Notes: generated by a model from the sequence alone, not told the origin. Positions 1-8,743 are shown, counted from the first letter of the stretch. The stretch: DNA of 16,335 nucleotides from Thoreauomyces humboldtii (GCA_027596035.1 JADGJA010000517.1:1-16335); one strand, 5' to 3'. Translations and numbers: made by a program.

Positions 1-160
1 CCCCTCCGCCGCTCACTATCAGCCCCGTCCGACCCCTCTCGAGGTCTACGACCTTTCCTGTTCCGCATTTCCGGCGACACCCATCCACTCCCAATCAACA
101 CCCCCCATCACACGAAACAATCTGCACGCTCGGTTCCCGTGCCATCCCGCACATCTGTGA

Positions 161-1675
161 ATGCCTCAGGCAAGACCACGTCGAGAGGGTGGAGGGCCCT
201 CGGTCCCAAATCCTCAACACCCCACACAACAGCAGCAACAACCACCTCATCAATACTATGATCCGCACCTCCAATACTACGGTGCACCTCCACCTGCCCA
301 GATGAACATGCACCAACCCCGGACGATCCAGCAGGCAGGACAACCACAACCGGATGTTCAGTACCAGATGTTTCTCCAACAACAACAGCAGCAGCAGCAA
401 CAGATGTATGCTCGTGGACCTCCCGGACAGTATCAGTTCCAGGGACAGGCGAATCCACAGGGAAACGGCTCGTTGATGATGCAGCAACCGTTTCGGATAC
501 CGAGTCATCTGGGTCATCCACCTCCACCACATCAACAGCCACCATCACAACTGCAACACCATCAACAACAGCAACCGATCCCTCAACAGGGTTACTCTCA
601 ACCCGGGTACCAGATGTCGGGTGCACCTCCACGACCACGTCCCTCCCACCACCAACAGCAGCAACAACAGCCACCACCACAACAACCATATCCGAACTAC
701 GTATACGGTCCCCCACAACCACAACCACCACCACATCCCAACAATTATCCACACTACCCACCTCCTCACCTCCAACAACAACATCCACCCCACCAACCCC
801 TCTGGTTCCAACAACTGCAACAGCCCGTTCCACCTCCCGCACCGGCCCCTCGTCCCGCCATCCTCTCGAAAGCCTACATCGCCACCCCCCGTCCCGCGCC
901 TCGCTCCCCTCTCACCACCTCGCAGCGCTACGCCCTGGATCGGGACGATGCAGGAGGGGGAGGTGGTGCGGGAGGAGGGGGCATCGCGAGCGGGGGAAGC
1001 GTGGACTACGTGCCTTACACGCTCTCGGACTGGGAGACCCTCAAGGAGAGGGACAGGAACGTGAGGCTACCCAAGGGGACCGGTCCGAAAAGGGAGGACG
1101 ACGAGTTTCGACGTGCTGTGAGTTCACCACGTGTCGCACGTTTTTTTTGTTGTCGTTTCCGTTTGATGCTTCGGAAAGCCTAAGGGTGTGTGTGTGATCC
1201 TGATGTGATGGATTCCTCTTGTTTTCCCCTATGTATACTGTAGCACGATCGAACGGTCCGTCGTCACGAATACTCGGACAAGGTCCAACATCTCAACCTC
1301 CAACTCCCCGACCATCCCCATCCCCATCCCCATCCACATATCCACAGCAACAACAGCAACCAACAGCAACCGCAATCGGACTCCCCACTCGCTTCGCCTT
1401 CCCTCTCGTTCCGATCCCCACGTCGAGGTCCCGCCTCCTCGTCCGGAATCGGGAGCAGCGCTCCTGGGAGTCGAAGCGTGAGCGATGGTTTGGGTGGCGA
1501 TGCTGGTGGTGGTGGTAGTGGTGGTGGTGGGTTTCCCGTTGCGTCACGGACGATGAGGATGGAGGAAGAAGGAGGGCAGGAGACGGGGGAGGTGGAACTC
1601 CAGTACGACGAGGGCGACGGTAGCCGGGTGCGATCAGACCAAGACCGGGTGTCGGATTCCGAGGAAATGGGATGA
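161..1675 (+). CDS. Gln/Pro-rich protein with C-terminal 'PYTLSDW...GTGP' region, 2 exons
   Basis: Exons 161-1117 and 1244-1675 encode about 462 residues. The start is well supported because a TGA lies directly upstream in frame (158-160). The donor is GTGAGT at 1118 and the acceptor CTGTAG ends at 1243; both are phase 0, so exon 1 ending DEFRRA joins HDRTVRRHEYSDKV. Residues 1-250 are low complexity (Gln runs up to nine, Pro, His, Tyr). Residues about 283-341 are ordered-looking: YVPYTLSDWETLKERD, then RLPKGTGP, then a charged, probably helical stretch ending DKVQHLN. This layout (PYTLxDYxxLK, GLGP, then a basic/acidic helix) resembles a short conserved C-terminal region I associate with uncharacterised eukaryotic proteins; the link is from memory and not certain. 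The tail has His-Pro repeats, a Gly-rich loop and an acidic end. Function is unknown; an RNA- or chromatin-associated scaffold would fit the composition. Confidence 0.82.
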
Positions 1676-1736
1676 TGATGATGACGATGGGACGTCGCTT
1701 TCCTGGTCCGTTTTTTTCCCTACTTCTCAATTTTTC

Positions 1737-1744
1737 TGTACATA
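1737..1744 (+). promoter_or_regulatory. Possible PUF-protein binding site (TGTACATA) in the 3' UTR of the Gln/Pro-rich gene
   Basis: TGTACATA begins 62 nt after the TGA of the 161-1675 gene and matches the UGUANAUA consensus bound by Pumilio/Puf3-type proteins. It follows a T-rich run (1711-1735) typical of a fungal 3' UTR. Whether it is transcribed and bound is inference. Confidence 0.4.
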
Positions 1745-1856
1745 GCCTGAATGTTGATCGACGCGGGGACGGAAGGGATCTCCGCTCTCTTCTCTACATT
1801 GCTTTTTCTATCCATCCACCCGACGACTCTAGACTACGTTGGACGCACGTGCACTG

Positions 1857-3377
1857 TCAAAGCAACGACGTCTCCACTCCATCGCCGTTGTCCTCGACGT
1901 CCACCTCGACCATGATGGGCAGATGATCGCTTCCATACTTTGTGTTCGGCAACCCAGGTTCCAGACGTTGGGGTCCCGGTATCTCCAGCAAGGTCCTGAC
2001 CCGAACCGGCGGTTCCTGCCCGTCCTGATCGACGAGGAAGATGTAGTCCAACGTCCCCTTCCAGTCCGTGTAGTTCGTGTAGAGGGGCTCGCCGGTGCCG
2101 GCGTCGGTCGGGTGCGAGTCTCGGTAGGTTGCGTATGCGCTGTGGAGACGGGGGAGTGATGCGAGACGGGTGATGATGTGGGCGGATGGACATGGGTTTG
2201 AGATCGTGATGACATCCGCTGGTTGGATGGACGTATCTGTCGTGGTTGTGGGTGCTTGCGTTGGTGTTCGCGTTGATGTGGTGGTGGTGGGAGTCGGTGT
2301 GGTGGTAGGTGTGGGTAGGACGGGATGAATTGTGACTGGGTCTAGTGAGGTGCGTTGGTCGGGAGTGAGGGGTTGGTGGGTGAGTGTAGCGTAGACACCG
2401 TCATCAGGTGTGCTGTTGAAGTCTACTCGTAGGGAGCATCTGAGTTCAGTACCTCGACACTCATGTTTCACGGACATGACCGATCCTTGCGTCGACTTAC
2501 CACCACACATGAAAGCCGGCCACTTTCCAAGCCCGTCCTTCTCCAACGTCTCCCTGAATGCCTTGACCTCCTCGGCGAGCACCCAAGCCTGCCTTAACTT
2601 TTCGTACCGAGCTACGGGTCTCCAGTACAGATGGGTGTTGGCCACACATACGCCACCCTTGTTCCCGTCCGTATCCCCATCCCCACCCAGCCATCCCAGC
2701 GCCAGTATCTGAGCCGAGTTTCCCGTGACTGGCGTGACATCGGTAGGATGGGTTCTCTCGGACAGATCGTACTGCAAGTCCACCGACTTGACCTTCTTCA
2801 ACCTCGTCCTGTCCCAGATGACGCAGAGCCCGTGCCCATCCTTCTTTGCAGGACTCTTTGCGAGGTAGTGATGGTCGTATCCCGCGTCCTTGAGTGGTTG
2901 GTCGTACATGGCGTCCCACATGTCCACCTCCTGGAGACAGGCGATGGTGGGTCTCAAGACGGTGATGTCGCGGATGACAAGGGGGATGCGGGTCTTTGCT
3001 TTGAGGTCCTGTTTCCCGCAGTATGGGAACAGGGCGCGTTTGCAGAGACACTGGGCGAGGATGTTGTAGGTCATGAGGGTCAGAGTGCGGGAAGACGTCC
3101 CAGCGACGGCGATCGGAGGCGACGGTCGCGAGGGGAAGGGTGATCCTGCGACGGGAAGCATCCTGCGGACCGAGACCTTCTGCTTCTTTGGCGGACGGAC
3201 CAGACGAGGGGATGGAGGACGACGGGAGGAGGAGGAGGAGGAGGAAGCTGCAGGTGAGGCTTCGTCAAGTTCTCGGTGTTGGTGGTGGTGGTGGTGCTCG
3301 TGCTGCTCGGTGATGGCGGTGGCGATGGTCGTTGCCTCCACGTCCTTCTTCTCTTCTACGTGCGCTGCATCTGCCAT
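1857..3377 (-). CDS. NGL2: Ngl2/CCR4-type endonuclease/exonuclease/phosphatase-fold RNA nuclease
   Basis: Exons 3377-2501 and 2422-1857 encode 480 residues. The 78-nt intron (GTAAGT...TAG) is placed where joining restores the catalytic GDFNSTP motif; unspliced, the frame stays open but the motif is broken. Catalytic signatures are in order: TYNILAQ (Asn105), CLQEVD (Glu150), NTHLYW (about 247-252), GDFNSTP (Asp293, Asn295), TLDYIFL (416-422) and GSDHLPIM (Asp458, His459). In yeast, Ngl2 trims the 3' end of 5.8S rRNA; the same fold includes the CCR4 deadenylase, so the exact substrate is inferred. The N terminus has a His run, a Ser run and a basic PPKKQKVSVRR stretch that could be a nuclear signal. 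Residues about 329-355 are a Thr/Pro-rich insertion. The ORF is open upstream to an ATG at 3551, adding 58 Leu-rich residues; I chose 3377, and this start is the least certain point. Confidence 0.88.
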   Translation of the reverse strand: MADAAHVEEKKDVEATTIATAITEQHEHHHHHQHRELDEASPAASSSSSSSRRPPSPRLVRPPKKQKVSVRRMLPVAGSPFPSRPSPPIAVAGTSSRTLTLMTYNILAQCLCKRALFPYCGKQDLKAKTRIPLVIRDITVLRPTIACLQEVDMWDAMYDQPLKDAGYDHHYLAKSPAKKDGHGLCVIWDRTRLKKVKSVDLQYDLSERTHPTDVTPVTGNSAQILALGWLGGDGDTDGNKGGVCVANTHLYWRPVARYEKLRQAWVLAEEVKAFRETLEKDGLGKWPAFMCGGKSTQGSVMSVKHECRGTELRCSLRVDFNSTPDDGVYATLTHQPLTPDQRTSLDPVTIHPVLPTPTTTPTPTTTTSTRTPTQAPTTTTDTSIQPADVITISNPCPSAHIITRLASLPRLHSAYATYRDSHPTDAGTGEPLYTNYTDWKGTLDYIFLVDQDGQEPPVRVRTLLEIPGPQRLEPGLPNTKYGSDHLPIMVEVDVEDNGDGVETSLL

Positions 3378-5020
3378 AGTAGTAGTAGTATTGTCCTTCT
3401 CTATCACGACACGTCGCTGCCTTGCGTTGCGTCCTCGATCGCGTTCTCCCAGCAGCAGCAGCAGGGTGGTGGGAAGGAGTGGATCCAGCAGCAGCAAGGT
3501 GGGCGGGCCAAGAAAGACCTCTGCATGCTGCTGCATCTCTCCACCGCGCATTTGTCCGACATCTCGCCATCCGCTTCTCTCTGCGTCTCACTCCAACGAC
3601 GCTCAGCGACGGGGACCCCAACGAAAACGAAACTGGCAGGAACACGTCAAGTTGCCAGGACAGGGACGCTCGTGCTCCCAAAACCTGGCAAGTGAAGGAC
3701 GCTCTCACTCTCACGACCATTCAGGTAATCTGCAACATAAGTAAGCTAATCGCCAAGGATGATCCCCGTGGTCCCTCTTGTAAAGAAAGCTACACCCTGG
3801 TCACCGACAGCTGTGGCGGTCAGCATCGGCCACCAATCGGCAAATTCCGGTTTGCAGGAGGAACGGCTCTTCGTTTTCCGATGCGTCGGCCTGGATCGCC
3901 TATCTGTCGGGGATCGTCGGGAAGCACTCAGGCATTGCCGGCGTCGGCACAACGCCCTTCGACACGCCTTCACCACCTTCATGGAGACATCCACGGACAA
4001 TGATCACGTGCGACTGCGGGAGTCCGTTGGCCGCGCCATGCGTCAGTCCTCCCTATAAGTCCTCCGGTCGGTGCCCTGGTCCGATTCAGGGACGAGCCGG
4101 AGGGTTCTGCCTTGGGGAAGGTACTCCGTATCAAGTCCGGAGACGTCCTCGTGATGGTTCTGCGCCGTGTTTCTGGAGGGCTACTTACAATGGACGGAAC
4201 GAAAGTTCTGCGCAAGAGTCTCACCGAGCTTGCGTGGCCGATCGACTACAAGACAGCGGGACTGGACCATCTAGTTCGTACCGGTGCGACGGCGATGGAT
4301 GGCCTCGCTGGATACACGATGAGTGGTCGTATTGATTTCTTTCGCTCGAAATGGTTCCCTGGAACGTGAGCCATGAGGTGTCGAACACATCTCGGATAAG
4401 GTCGGTTGACGTACGTGAATTAGGACTTTATGGTAGACAAGCAGACAAAGGGAAGAGCAAGGTGACAAGCTCATGAAATGCAACGGGACGGCGGGAGGTC
4501 AGGAGGCTCTCTCCCCGCTTATGTCGTGCATATGCTACAATAAGGATGCGGGGGTCAGCCAATTTTTGAAGCGTCGAGTGATGAGCACCACCGGCCGGCA
4601 AAGGGCTCTGCGAAATCAAAAATCTCGACTGCATCGCGGGGCCGGATGCGACCTATGCCGTGAAGTTTGGCAGATGCGGGCGGACGAAACGTCGAGCTTG
4701 GTAGGTGTGCGCACGGCCAAGAATGGTGTACCTGCCCCGACTCAAGGAATCCTGATGCATTAGATCCACCGGGTCGTCGCCAAGACGTTACTACCGTAGC
4801 CCTATTAGCCACGGTACCCTCGCGCTAAGGCTTTCGGCTCGATTTCGCGTTCTCATAGCCAACCGCATTCCGATTGGCCATATCCTAATACGACAGGAAG
4901 CTCATTCTTATCTTTGCGGCACAGAGAGGATGTAGTTAGGCGAGACGTCGAGCTCAATTACTTTATTATGATATTTAAACGAAGTCAATGAATGTCCTGC
5001 AGTGTAGCACTACCCCGACG
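3378..5020. other. Intergenic region without a convincing gene; possible condensation-domain relic
   Basis: The first 170 bases are the 5' region of the nuclease gene, with CTG/CAG-rich sequence. Further on, two plus-strand reading frames give protein-like fragments. Positions 3759-4055 read LFVFRCVGLDRLS then EALRHCRRRHNALRHAF, and about 4046-4369, in another frame, read LRIKSGDVLVMVLRRVSGG. The spacing is reminiscent of the N-terminal half of a nonribosomal peptide synthetase condensation domain (RHxxLR-type segment, then the strand before HHxxxDG). The His pair would be Arg-Arg, and stops and a frameshift separate the parts. From 4370 to 4960 I see only short open frames with no recognisable family. 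This may be a decayed gene or chance similarity. Confidence 0.3.
4962..4967 (-). terminator. AATAAA polyadenylation signal for the 5021-5790 gene
   Basis: The minus strand reads AATAAAG 54 nt beyond the TGA at 5021, in an AT-rich patch (4955-4982). Position and sequence fit a eukaryotic cleavage/polyadenylation signal and support the 3' end of the gene upstream. Confidence 0.5.
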
Positions 5021-5790
5021 TCAAGCCCCCGGCCGATACCCCCGGCCCAGCGTCCCATACCCCAGCAGAACTGGCCATCGATCCGATCTGAAGGGTCTCC
5101 AGTCATAGTTTTGTGGGCACATGGTTGGCGAGCTTGTCATGTACCACTCGTTGGCTACCATCTGGTCCCCATCCCAATGATTGTATAACCCGACACCACT
5201 CTGGTAGCTTGTTCCGTCATTGGTGGTTACGGAAATGACGACCGCTTTCGGCGCGTATTGGTTGACGCTGGCGGTGTCATAGTGGAACACATAGAGCACT
5301 GTGACAGCGCCATTGCAAAAAGGCATCTCGTACAAAGGGATATTCTTGAGATGGCCGAGTGGAGCCCAACTGACGCCCGTCAATTGTGCGCATAAATCAA
5401 TGCCGTTCTGACGCCACAATACGCCAATGACAGCGCTCACTCCCAAACCCGAAGGGCTCCCGCCGACAGCCAGCTGTTTGAGGTGAAAGCCGGCTCCCAA
5501 GAAATCTGGGCCTAGAAAGGAGGAGGAGACGGTTTCAATTTTCTTTGCCGCAGGTGCGCACGTTACATGAAGATGACGCTCTTACCGCCTCCATCGCAGT
5601 AATATTCTGGGGCGTTGTAGCAGATGGCAGTTTGCGGTTCTTCCCAGCGACCAAAGATGTCGCAGGCCCGGCTTCGAGTGCTAAAGCCGATGATTGTCCC
5701 GATTGCCGAGGCGAGCGACTGGGCGTAGTACATCTGGCCGAGCACGCCGATTGGGATTGTGGTCAGCACGGCGTTGACGGAGAACCACAT
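5021..5790 (-). CDS. Hypothetical Cys-containing protein, 2 exons; 5' end uncertain
   Basis: Exons 5790-5586 and 5511-5021 encode 231 residues. The 74-nt intron (GTAAGA...TTCTAG) is supported by phase: codon GG|C is split and the join reads YYCDGG-GPDFLGAGF with no stop, while reading through hits TAA at once. The N terminus is hydrophobic (MWFSVNAVLTTIPIGVLG), which could be a weak signal peptide or membrane segment; Cys at 43, 57 and 65 and three later Cys suggest an extracytoplasmic domain. The rest is rich in Gly, Tyr and Trp (for example GVGLYNHWDGDQMV). I recognise no family. The frame stays open upstream of the chosen ATG (LIDNCL precedes it), and only 85 bp separate it from the stop of the 5876-7057 gene. 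It may therefore be a downstream exon pair of that gene, or a gene whose 5' part was cut off at the duplication edge near 5842. Confidence 0.55.
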
Positions 5791-5875
5791 GAGGCAGTTG
5801 TCGATCAGGCCGCGGGCCCCCCTGTCCTCCTCGGAGTCCTCCTCGGGGACTCTTGCGCTCACAGCAAGCCGGCGC

Positions 5876-7057
5876 TCAGGTATCGAAGTGTGCCCAATAT
5901 ATGGCAGGCGCGGGACACCATCGAGCAACCATGCGCAGCAGCTCCCGAGGAAGAAGTTTGGTGCCCATGGCAGCCACCAGAAACTCTTCGGCAAAGTCTG
6001 CCGCGACCGCGGCAGGGGTGTCCAAGCGGGTCTCGAAGGAGTTTGGCTTGATGCGTGCTGCAATTGCGAAAAACAGCTCGAGTTGGTGGGCGTAGCTGGA
6101 CGCAATTGTGCCGGTGGAAAGGATCAGGTGGCGGAAGGGATCGAGAAGCGGGTTAGGGTCTTGGCACGAGCAGACGTCTAGATTGAGGTCGTTCGCATCG
6201 CACGTCCAGGTTGTGCCGTACTCGCCAATGTCAGGCCGAAAAACAGGGAGAAGGAGATCCACCGGCGGCAGATCCGGGTGCTCAACAAAGCGGGCCATGA
6301 GATTGTCGTCAAGGCACGTGACGACGGTGCTTGAGTCGCTTTCCGTGCTTGTAACAATCCCCACAAGGAAGCAGGTGGTGCGATCGCGGATGGTGGCGTA
6401 CCAGCCAGTGTTGCCGTCGCCACAGCCACCATTGAACTGCATGCGGAAACTGTGAGCGGTGGAAGCGCCGTCTAGGATGTCAAAGTCGATGAATTTTTGC
6501 GTGAGCAGCTGGGGCTGGTCGTCGACATCTGTTGGGTCGCCGCGAGGGTCGACGAGCATTGGGTCGACATGCTCATTAGCCGGTTCATTTGGATTGAGTT
6601 CTTCTTTCCACAGAACATCAAGATCGACAAGGTTCAGCGGTCTGACGTAAGCCTTGCGCTCTAGAGCGGTGGGCGGGCGGGGGTCTTGCAGGAAGCGCGC
6701 CAGGACCCGGGCGCGAAGGGCAGGATCGCTGTGCCACCGCGGGAACGGGTCGTCGCCACCCCTGTCCGAGGGCAGTCCGGTGCGCGGGTCCATGTGGTTC
6801 CATTCGGCGAGTTGGCCCAGCAGAAGGCCTGGCGAGCAGCGGAACCTGAAGTCAGGGGCGCCGGGGGCGAAGGGTGGACGGGTCAGGTCTGGGAAGGCGG
6901 GATAGGCGACGGAGCGGTCGCGGGAGCGCCAGCGACAGGCGTAGCAGTCGCAGTCGGCGGAGAGGGCATGAGGGGCAGGATGGTGGGTGGCGTCGTCGGG
7001 ATGCAGGGAGGCGAAGGCAAAGGATGAGGCGGCTGGGGAGGTGGTGGTTGCGGCCAT
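5876..7057 (-). CDS. Tandem-paralogue protein A, unrecognised family
   Basis: A single exon of 393 residues. I chose the ATG at 7057 because the protein match to the second copy starts there (MAATTT); the open frame continues upstream to 7213 but the extension differs between copies. Visible features: a short Ala/Ser/Thr-rich lead, a Cys cluster DCDCYACRW (Cys36, 38, 41) that could bind a metal, Pro/Asp-rich middle sections, a block around WYATIRDRTTCFLVGIV that is identical in both copies, a second Cys pair (DVCSCQD), and a hydrophobic/helical end (SYAHQLELFFAIA, then LLPRELLRMVARWC). There is no signal peptide or clear membrane segment. I do not recognise the family. It is about 87% identical to the 8857-10035 protein; replacements cluster in the first 230 residues and around the DVCSCQD region. 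A shared CGG-type element lies about 107 bp upstream. Confidence 0.75.
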   Translation of the reverse strand: MAATTTSPAASSFAFASLHPDDATHHPAPHALSADCDCYACRWRSRDRSVAYPAFPDLTRPPFAPGAPDFRFRCSPGLLLGQLAEWNHMDPRTGLPSDRGGDDPFPRWHSDPALRARVLARFLQDPRPPTALERKAYVRPLNLVDLDVLWKEELNPNEPANEHVDPMLVDPRGDPTDVDDQPQLLTQKFIDFDILDGASTAHSFRMQFNGGCGDGNTGWYATIRDRTTCFLVGIVTSTESDSSTVVTCLDDNLMARFVEHPDLPPVDLLLPVFRPDIGEYGTTWTCDANDLNLDVCSCQDPNPLLDPFRHLILSTGTIASSYAHQLELFFAIAARIKPNSFETRLDTPAAVAADFAEEFLVAAMGTKLLPRELLRMVARWCPAPAIYWAHFDT

Positions 7058-7163
7058 TGGGTTTGTTTCTTGTGAATGTAAAGTTTCCAGCATAGCAGAA
7101 AAACAACACAGTTTACCGTAGCGAAAATGGTGCCCCTCTCCGTCTAGCCTCCGCCATAAGTCT

Positions 7164-7180
7164 CGGAGGTAAACCGGAGG
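7164..7180 (-). promoter_or_regulatory. CGGAGG-N5-CGGAGG direct repeat upstream of paralogue A
   Basis: CGGAGGTAAACCGGAGG occurs 107 bp upstream of the ATG and is identical, at almost the same distance, in the other copy. A further AGCCTCCG (7146-7153) forms an inverted repeat with CGGAGGCT (7175-7182). CGG triplets in direct or inverted arrangement are typical targets of fungal Zn2Cys6 regulators. That such a factor controls these genes is inference. Confidence 0.45.
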
Positions 7181-7277
7181 CTGTCCCCGTGGGAGTGTGG
7201 GTCGTTCGGACAAACGCCAAGATTCAGGGGGACAACCATTTCTGTGACAAGGGCAGAGATCATATCCCAGCAGTCGG

Positions 7278-7983
7278 CTGAGTTATTCCCGTTTGTAACT
7301 TGGCTTTCTTGAGACGCTTTTGACAGGCTTTTGCCCCCTCCAGAGACCACGCATCTACATCGAAGTTACACTTCATCAGAGTGGTTGCGCTGCCGAGTCC
7401 AACGACGCTTGGATGAGCCTGATCGATCAATTATCTTGTGAGTTATTCCCCGTTTGTAACTTTGCTTTTTTAGGCACTTTTTGACACACTTTTGAATCCT
7501 CCAGAGACCATGCATCTACATCAAAGTTGGACATCATCAAAGTGGAAGCATTGCCGAGTCCAACGACGCTTGAATGAGCCTGATCGGTCAATTATCTTGT
7601 GAGTTATTCCCGTTTGTAACTTTGTTTTCTTGGGCACTTTTTGACACACTTTTGAATCCCCCAGGACCACGCATCTACATCGAACGTACACAGCATCAAA
7701 GTAGTAGCATGGCCGAGTCCAACGACGCTTGGATCAGCTCGATTGGTCAGATATTGGGTGAGTTATGCCCGTTCGTAACTTCGCTTTTTTGAGACGCTTT
7801 TGACAGACTTTTGAATACCCCAGGGACCACGCATCTACATCGAAATTGAACATCATCAAAGTGGTAGCATTGCCGAGTCCAACGACGCTTGGATGAGCCT
7901 GATCGGTCAATTATCTTGTGAGTTATTCCCGTTTGTAACTTTGCTTTTTTGCGCACTTTTTGACCCACTTTTGAATCCCCCAG
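7278..7983 (+). repeat. 160-bp tandem array of exon-like and intron-like blocks, four full units
   Basis: The word GAGTTAT recurs at 7280, 7440, 7601, 7760 and 7920, a period of 159-161 bp. Each unit has a 66-67 nt intron-like part starting GTGAGTTAT and ending in a T-rich run plus CCCCAG or TCCAG, at 7438-7504, 7599-7664, 7758-7823 and 7918-7983. A first one at 7278-7343 has CT in place of GT. Between them are 93-94 nt exon-like blocks at 7344-7437, 7505-7598, 7665-7757 and 7824-7917. In one frame the blocks read PRIYIE...HQSGS...AESNDAWMSLIGQLS; block 2 has Trp changed to a stop. Three blocks are 94 nt, so consecutive splicing would shift the frame. Either this is a satellite that contains splice-like sequences or the relic of a repeated exon. 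Confidence 0.8.
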
Positions 7984-7992
7984 GGACTAGGT

Positions 7993-8553
7993 AAGCGCTC
8001 CCATCCAAGAGCAACCCCCGAAAAGCGTGCTCGTAACACTGGGGACGTCCCCGAAGCTCTACTGTGATCCCTGCGTGATGTCAAAAAAAGTTGCATTTTA
8101 GCCCATCTTCAAATGGCGACGAGACGGTCAGCGTGCATCCAAAGTACCTCAAATAAGCGCTCCCGTCCGAAATTCACCCTCGAAAAGCGTGCTCGTAACA
8201 CTGGGGACGTCCCCGAAGCCCTAGTGCGATCACTGCGAGTTGTCTAAAAACGCGCATTTTAGCTAATCTGTAAACCGTCCTAGCATCGCAAGTGTTTGTC
8301 CAAAGTACCTCAAAAAAGCGCTCCCGTCCAAGATAAACCATCGAAAAGCGTGCTCGTAACACTTGCGGTGTCCCGGAAGCGCGGATGTGATCCCTGTGAG
8401 CAGTCCAGAAAAGCGCACTTTAGCCCAGCTTCGAACGGCGACGACGCGGGCAGCGCTCATTGGAAGTACCTCAAAAAAGCGCTCCCGTCCTCAGTAAACC
8501 CTCGATAAATGTGCTCGTAACACTGGGGACGTCCCCGAAGCCGTACTAGTACC
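7993..8553 (+). repeat. 161-bp tandem array with GGGGACGTCCCC palindrome, three full units and a partial fourth
   Basis: AAGCGCTCC recurs at 7993, 8155, 8316 and 8477 (periods 162, 161, 161). The conserved core GTGCTCGTAACAC is followed by the 12-bp perfect palindrome GGGGACGTCCCC in units 1, 2 and 4; unit 3 has diverged there. Each unit also has a TTTTAG or CTTTAG tract and CAAAGTACCTCAAA or a close variant. The sequence is unrelated by eye to the preceding array although the period matches. I see no gene in it. Confidence 0.8.
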
Positions 8554-8572
8554 GTGATCCCTGGTACTAGTA
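8544..8572. repeat. Inverted repeat at the end of the second array
   Basis: TACTAGTACC and GGTACTAGTA are perfect 10-bp inverted arms around a 9-nt centre (GTGATCCCT). In the other units of the array the centre is present without the arms, so the arms look like an insertion or rearrangement product at the array edge. Confidence 0.65.
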
Positions 8573-8584
8573 AGATTTCCATAG

Positions 8585-8743
8585 GGAATCGCTAACCATT
8601 GTCGTGCGGAAGGTCAAGATCGCAGGTCATCGCCCCTCCGAGGAGCATGCCCAGGCTGTAGAAAAGTACGTCTGGGAAGGTGAGCAGGCTCTGCTCGAAC
8701 CTCGCATCCGCCCGAGGTCGTCTATCAAAAGTGTCCTCAGGCG
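8585..8743 (+). other. Orphan exon-like segment
   Basis: The segment has an acceptor-like CCATAG before 8585 and a donor-like GTAAGA at 8744. It is 159 nt, a multiple of three, and open in one frame with a protein-like reading (VVRKVKIAGHRPSEEHAQAV, then EKYVWEGEQALLEP). The stop is created by the donor itself. I cannot connect it to other exons; it may be a remnant of a plus-strand gene interrupted by the duplication. Confidence 0.25.

Larger units (their letters stand above)
5842..7237 (-). repeat. Tandem segmental duplication, copy A
   Basis: This segment aligns along its length with 8823-10202: the whole coding region, about 30 bp past the stop, and about 180 bp upstream of the ATG. Differences are substitutions plus small indels: one codon at about 6599, an extra stretch just upstream of the ATG in copy A, and a 13-bp block (10126-10138) present only in copy B. 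Homology stops abruptly at 5842 on one side and after AGGGGGACAACC (7226-7237) on the other. Confidence 0.9.

Noticed and set aside
108..842. Minus-strand Val/Gly-rich open frame (244 codons) opposite the Gln/Pro-rich gene
   Set aside because: It is the antisense of CAA/CAG/CCA-rich codons, which gives Val/Gly runs automatically; the plus strand has a proper start, intron and conserved region.
2631..3143. Plus-strand open frame (170 codons) inside the nuclease gene
   Set aside because: It overlaps the catalytic domain exon, where all EEP-fold motifs lie on the minus strand.
7278..8553. CRISPR array
   Set aside because: Units of about 160 bp are repeated in full with no unique spacers, and the genome is eukaryotic.
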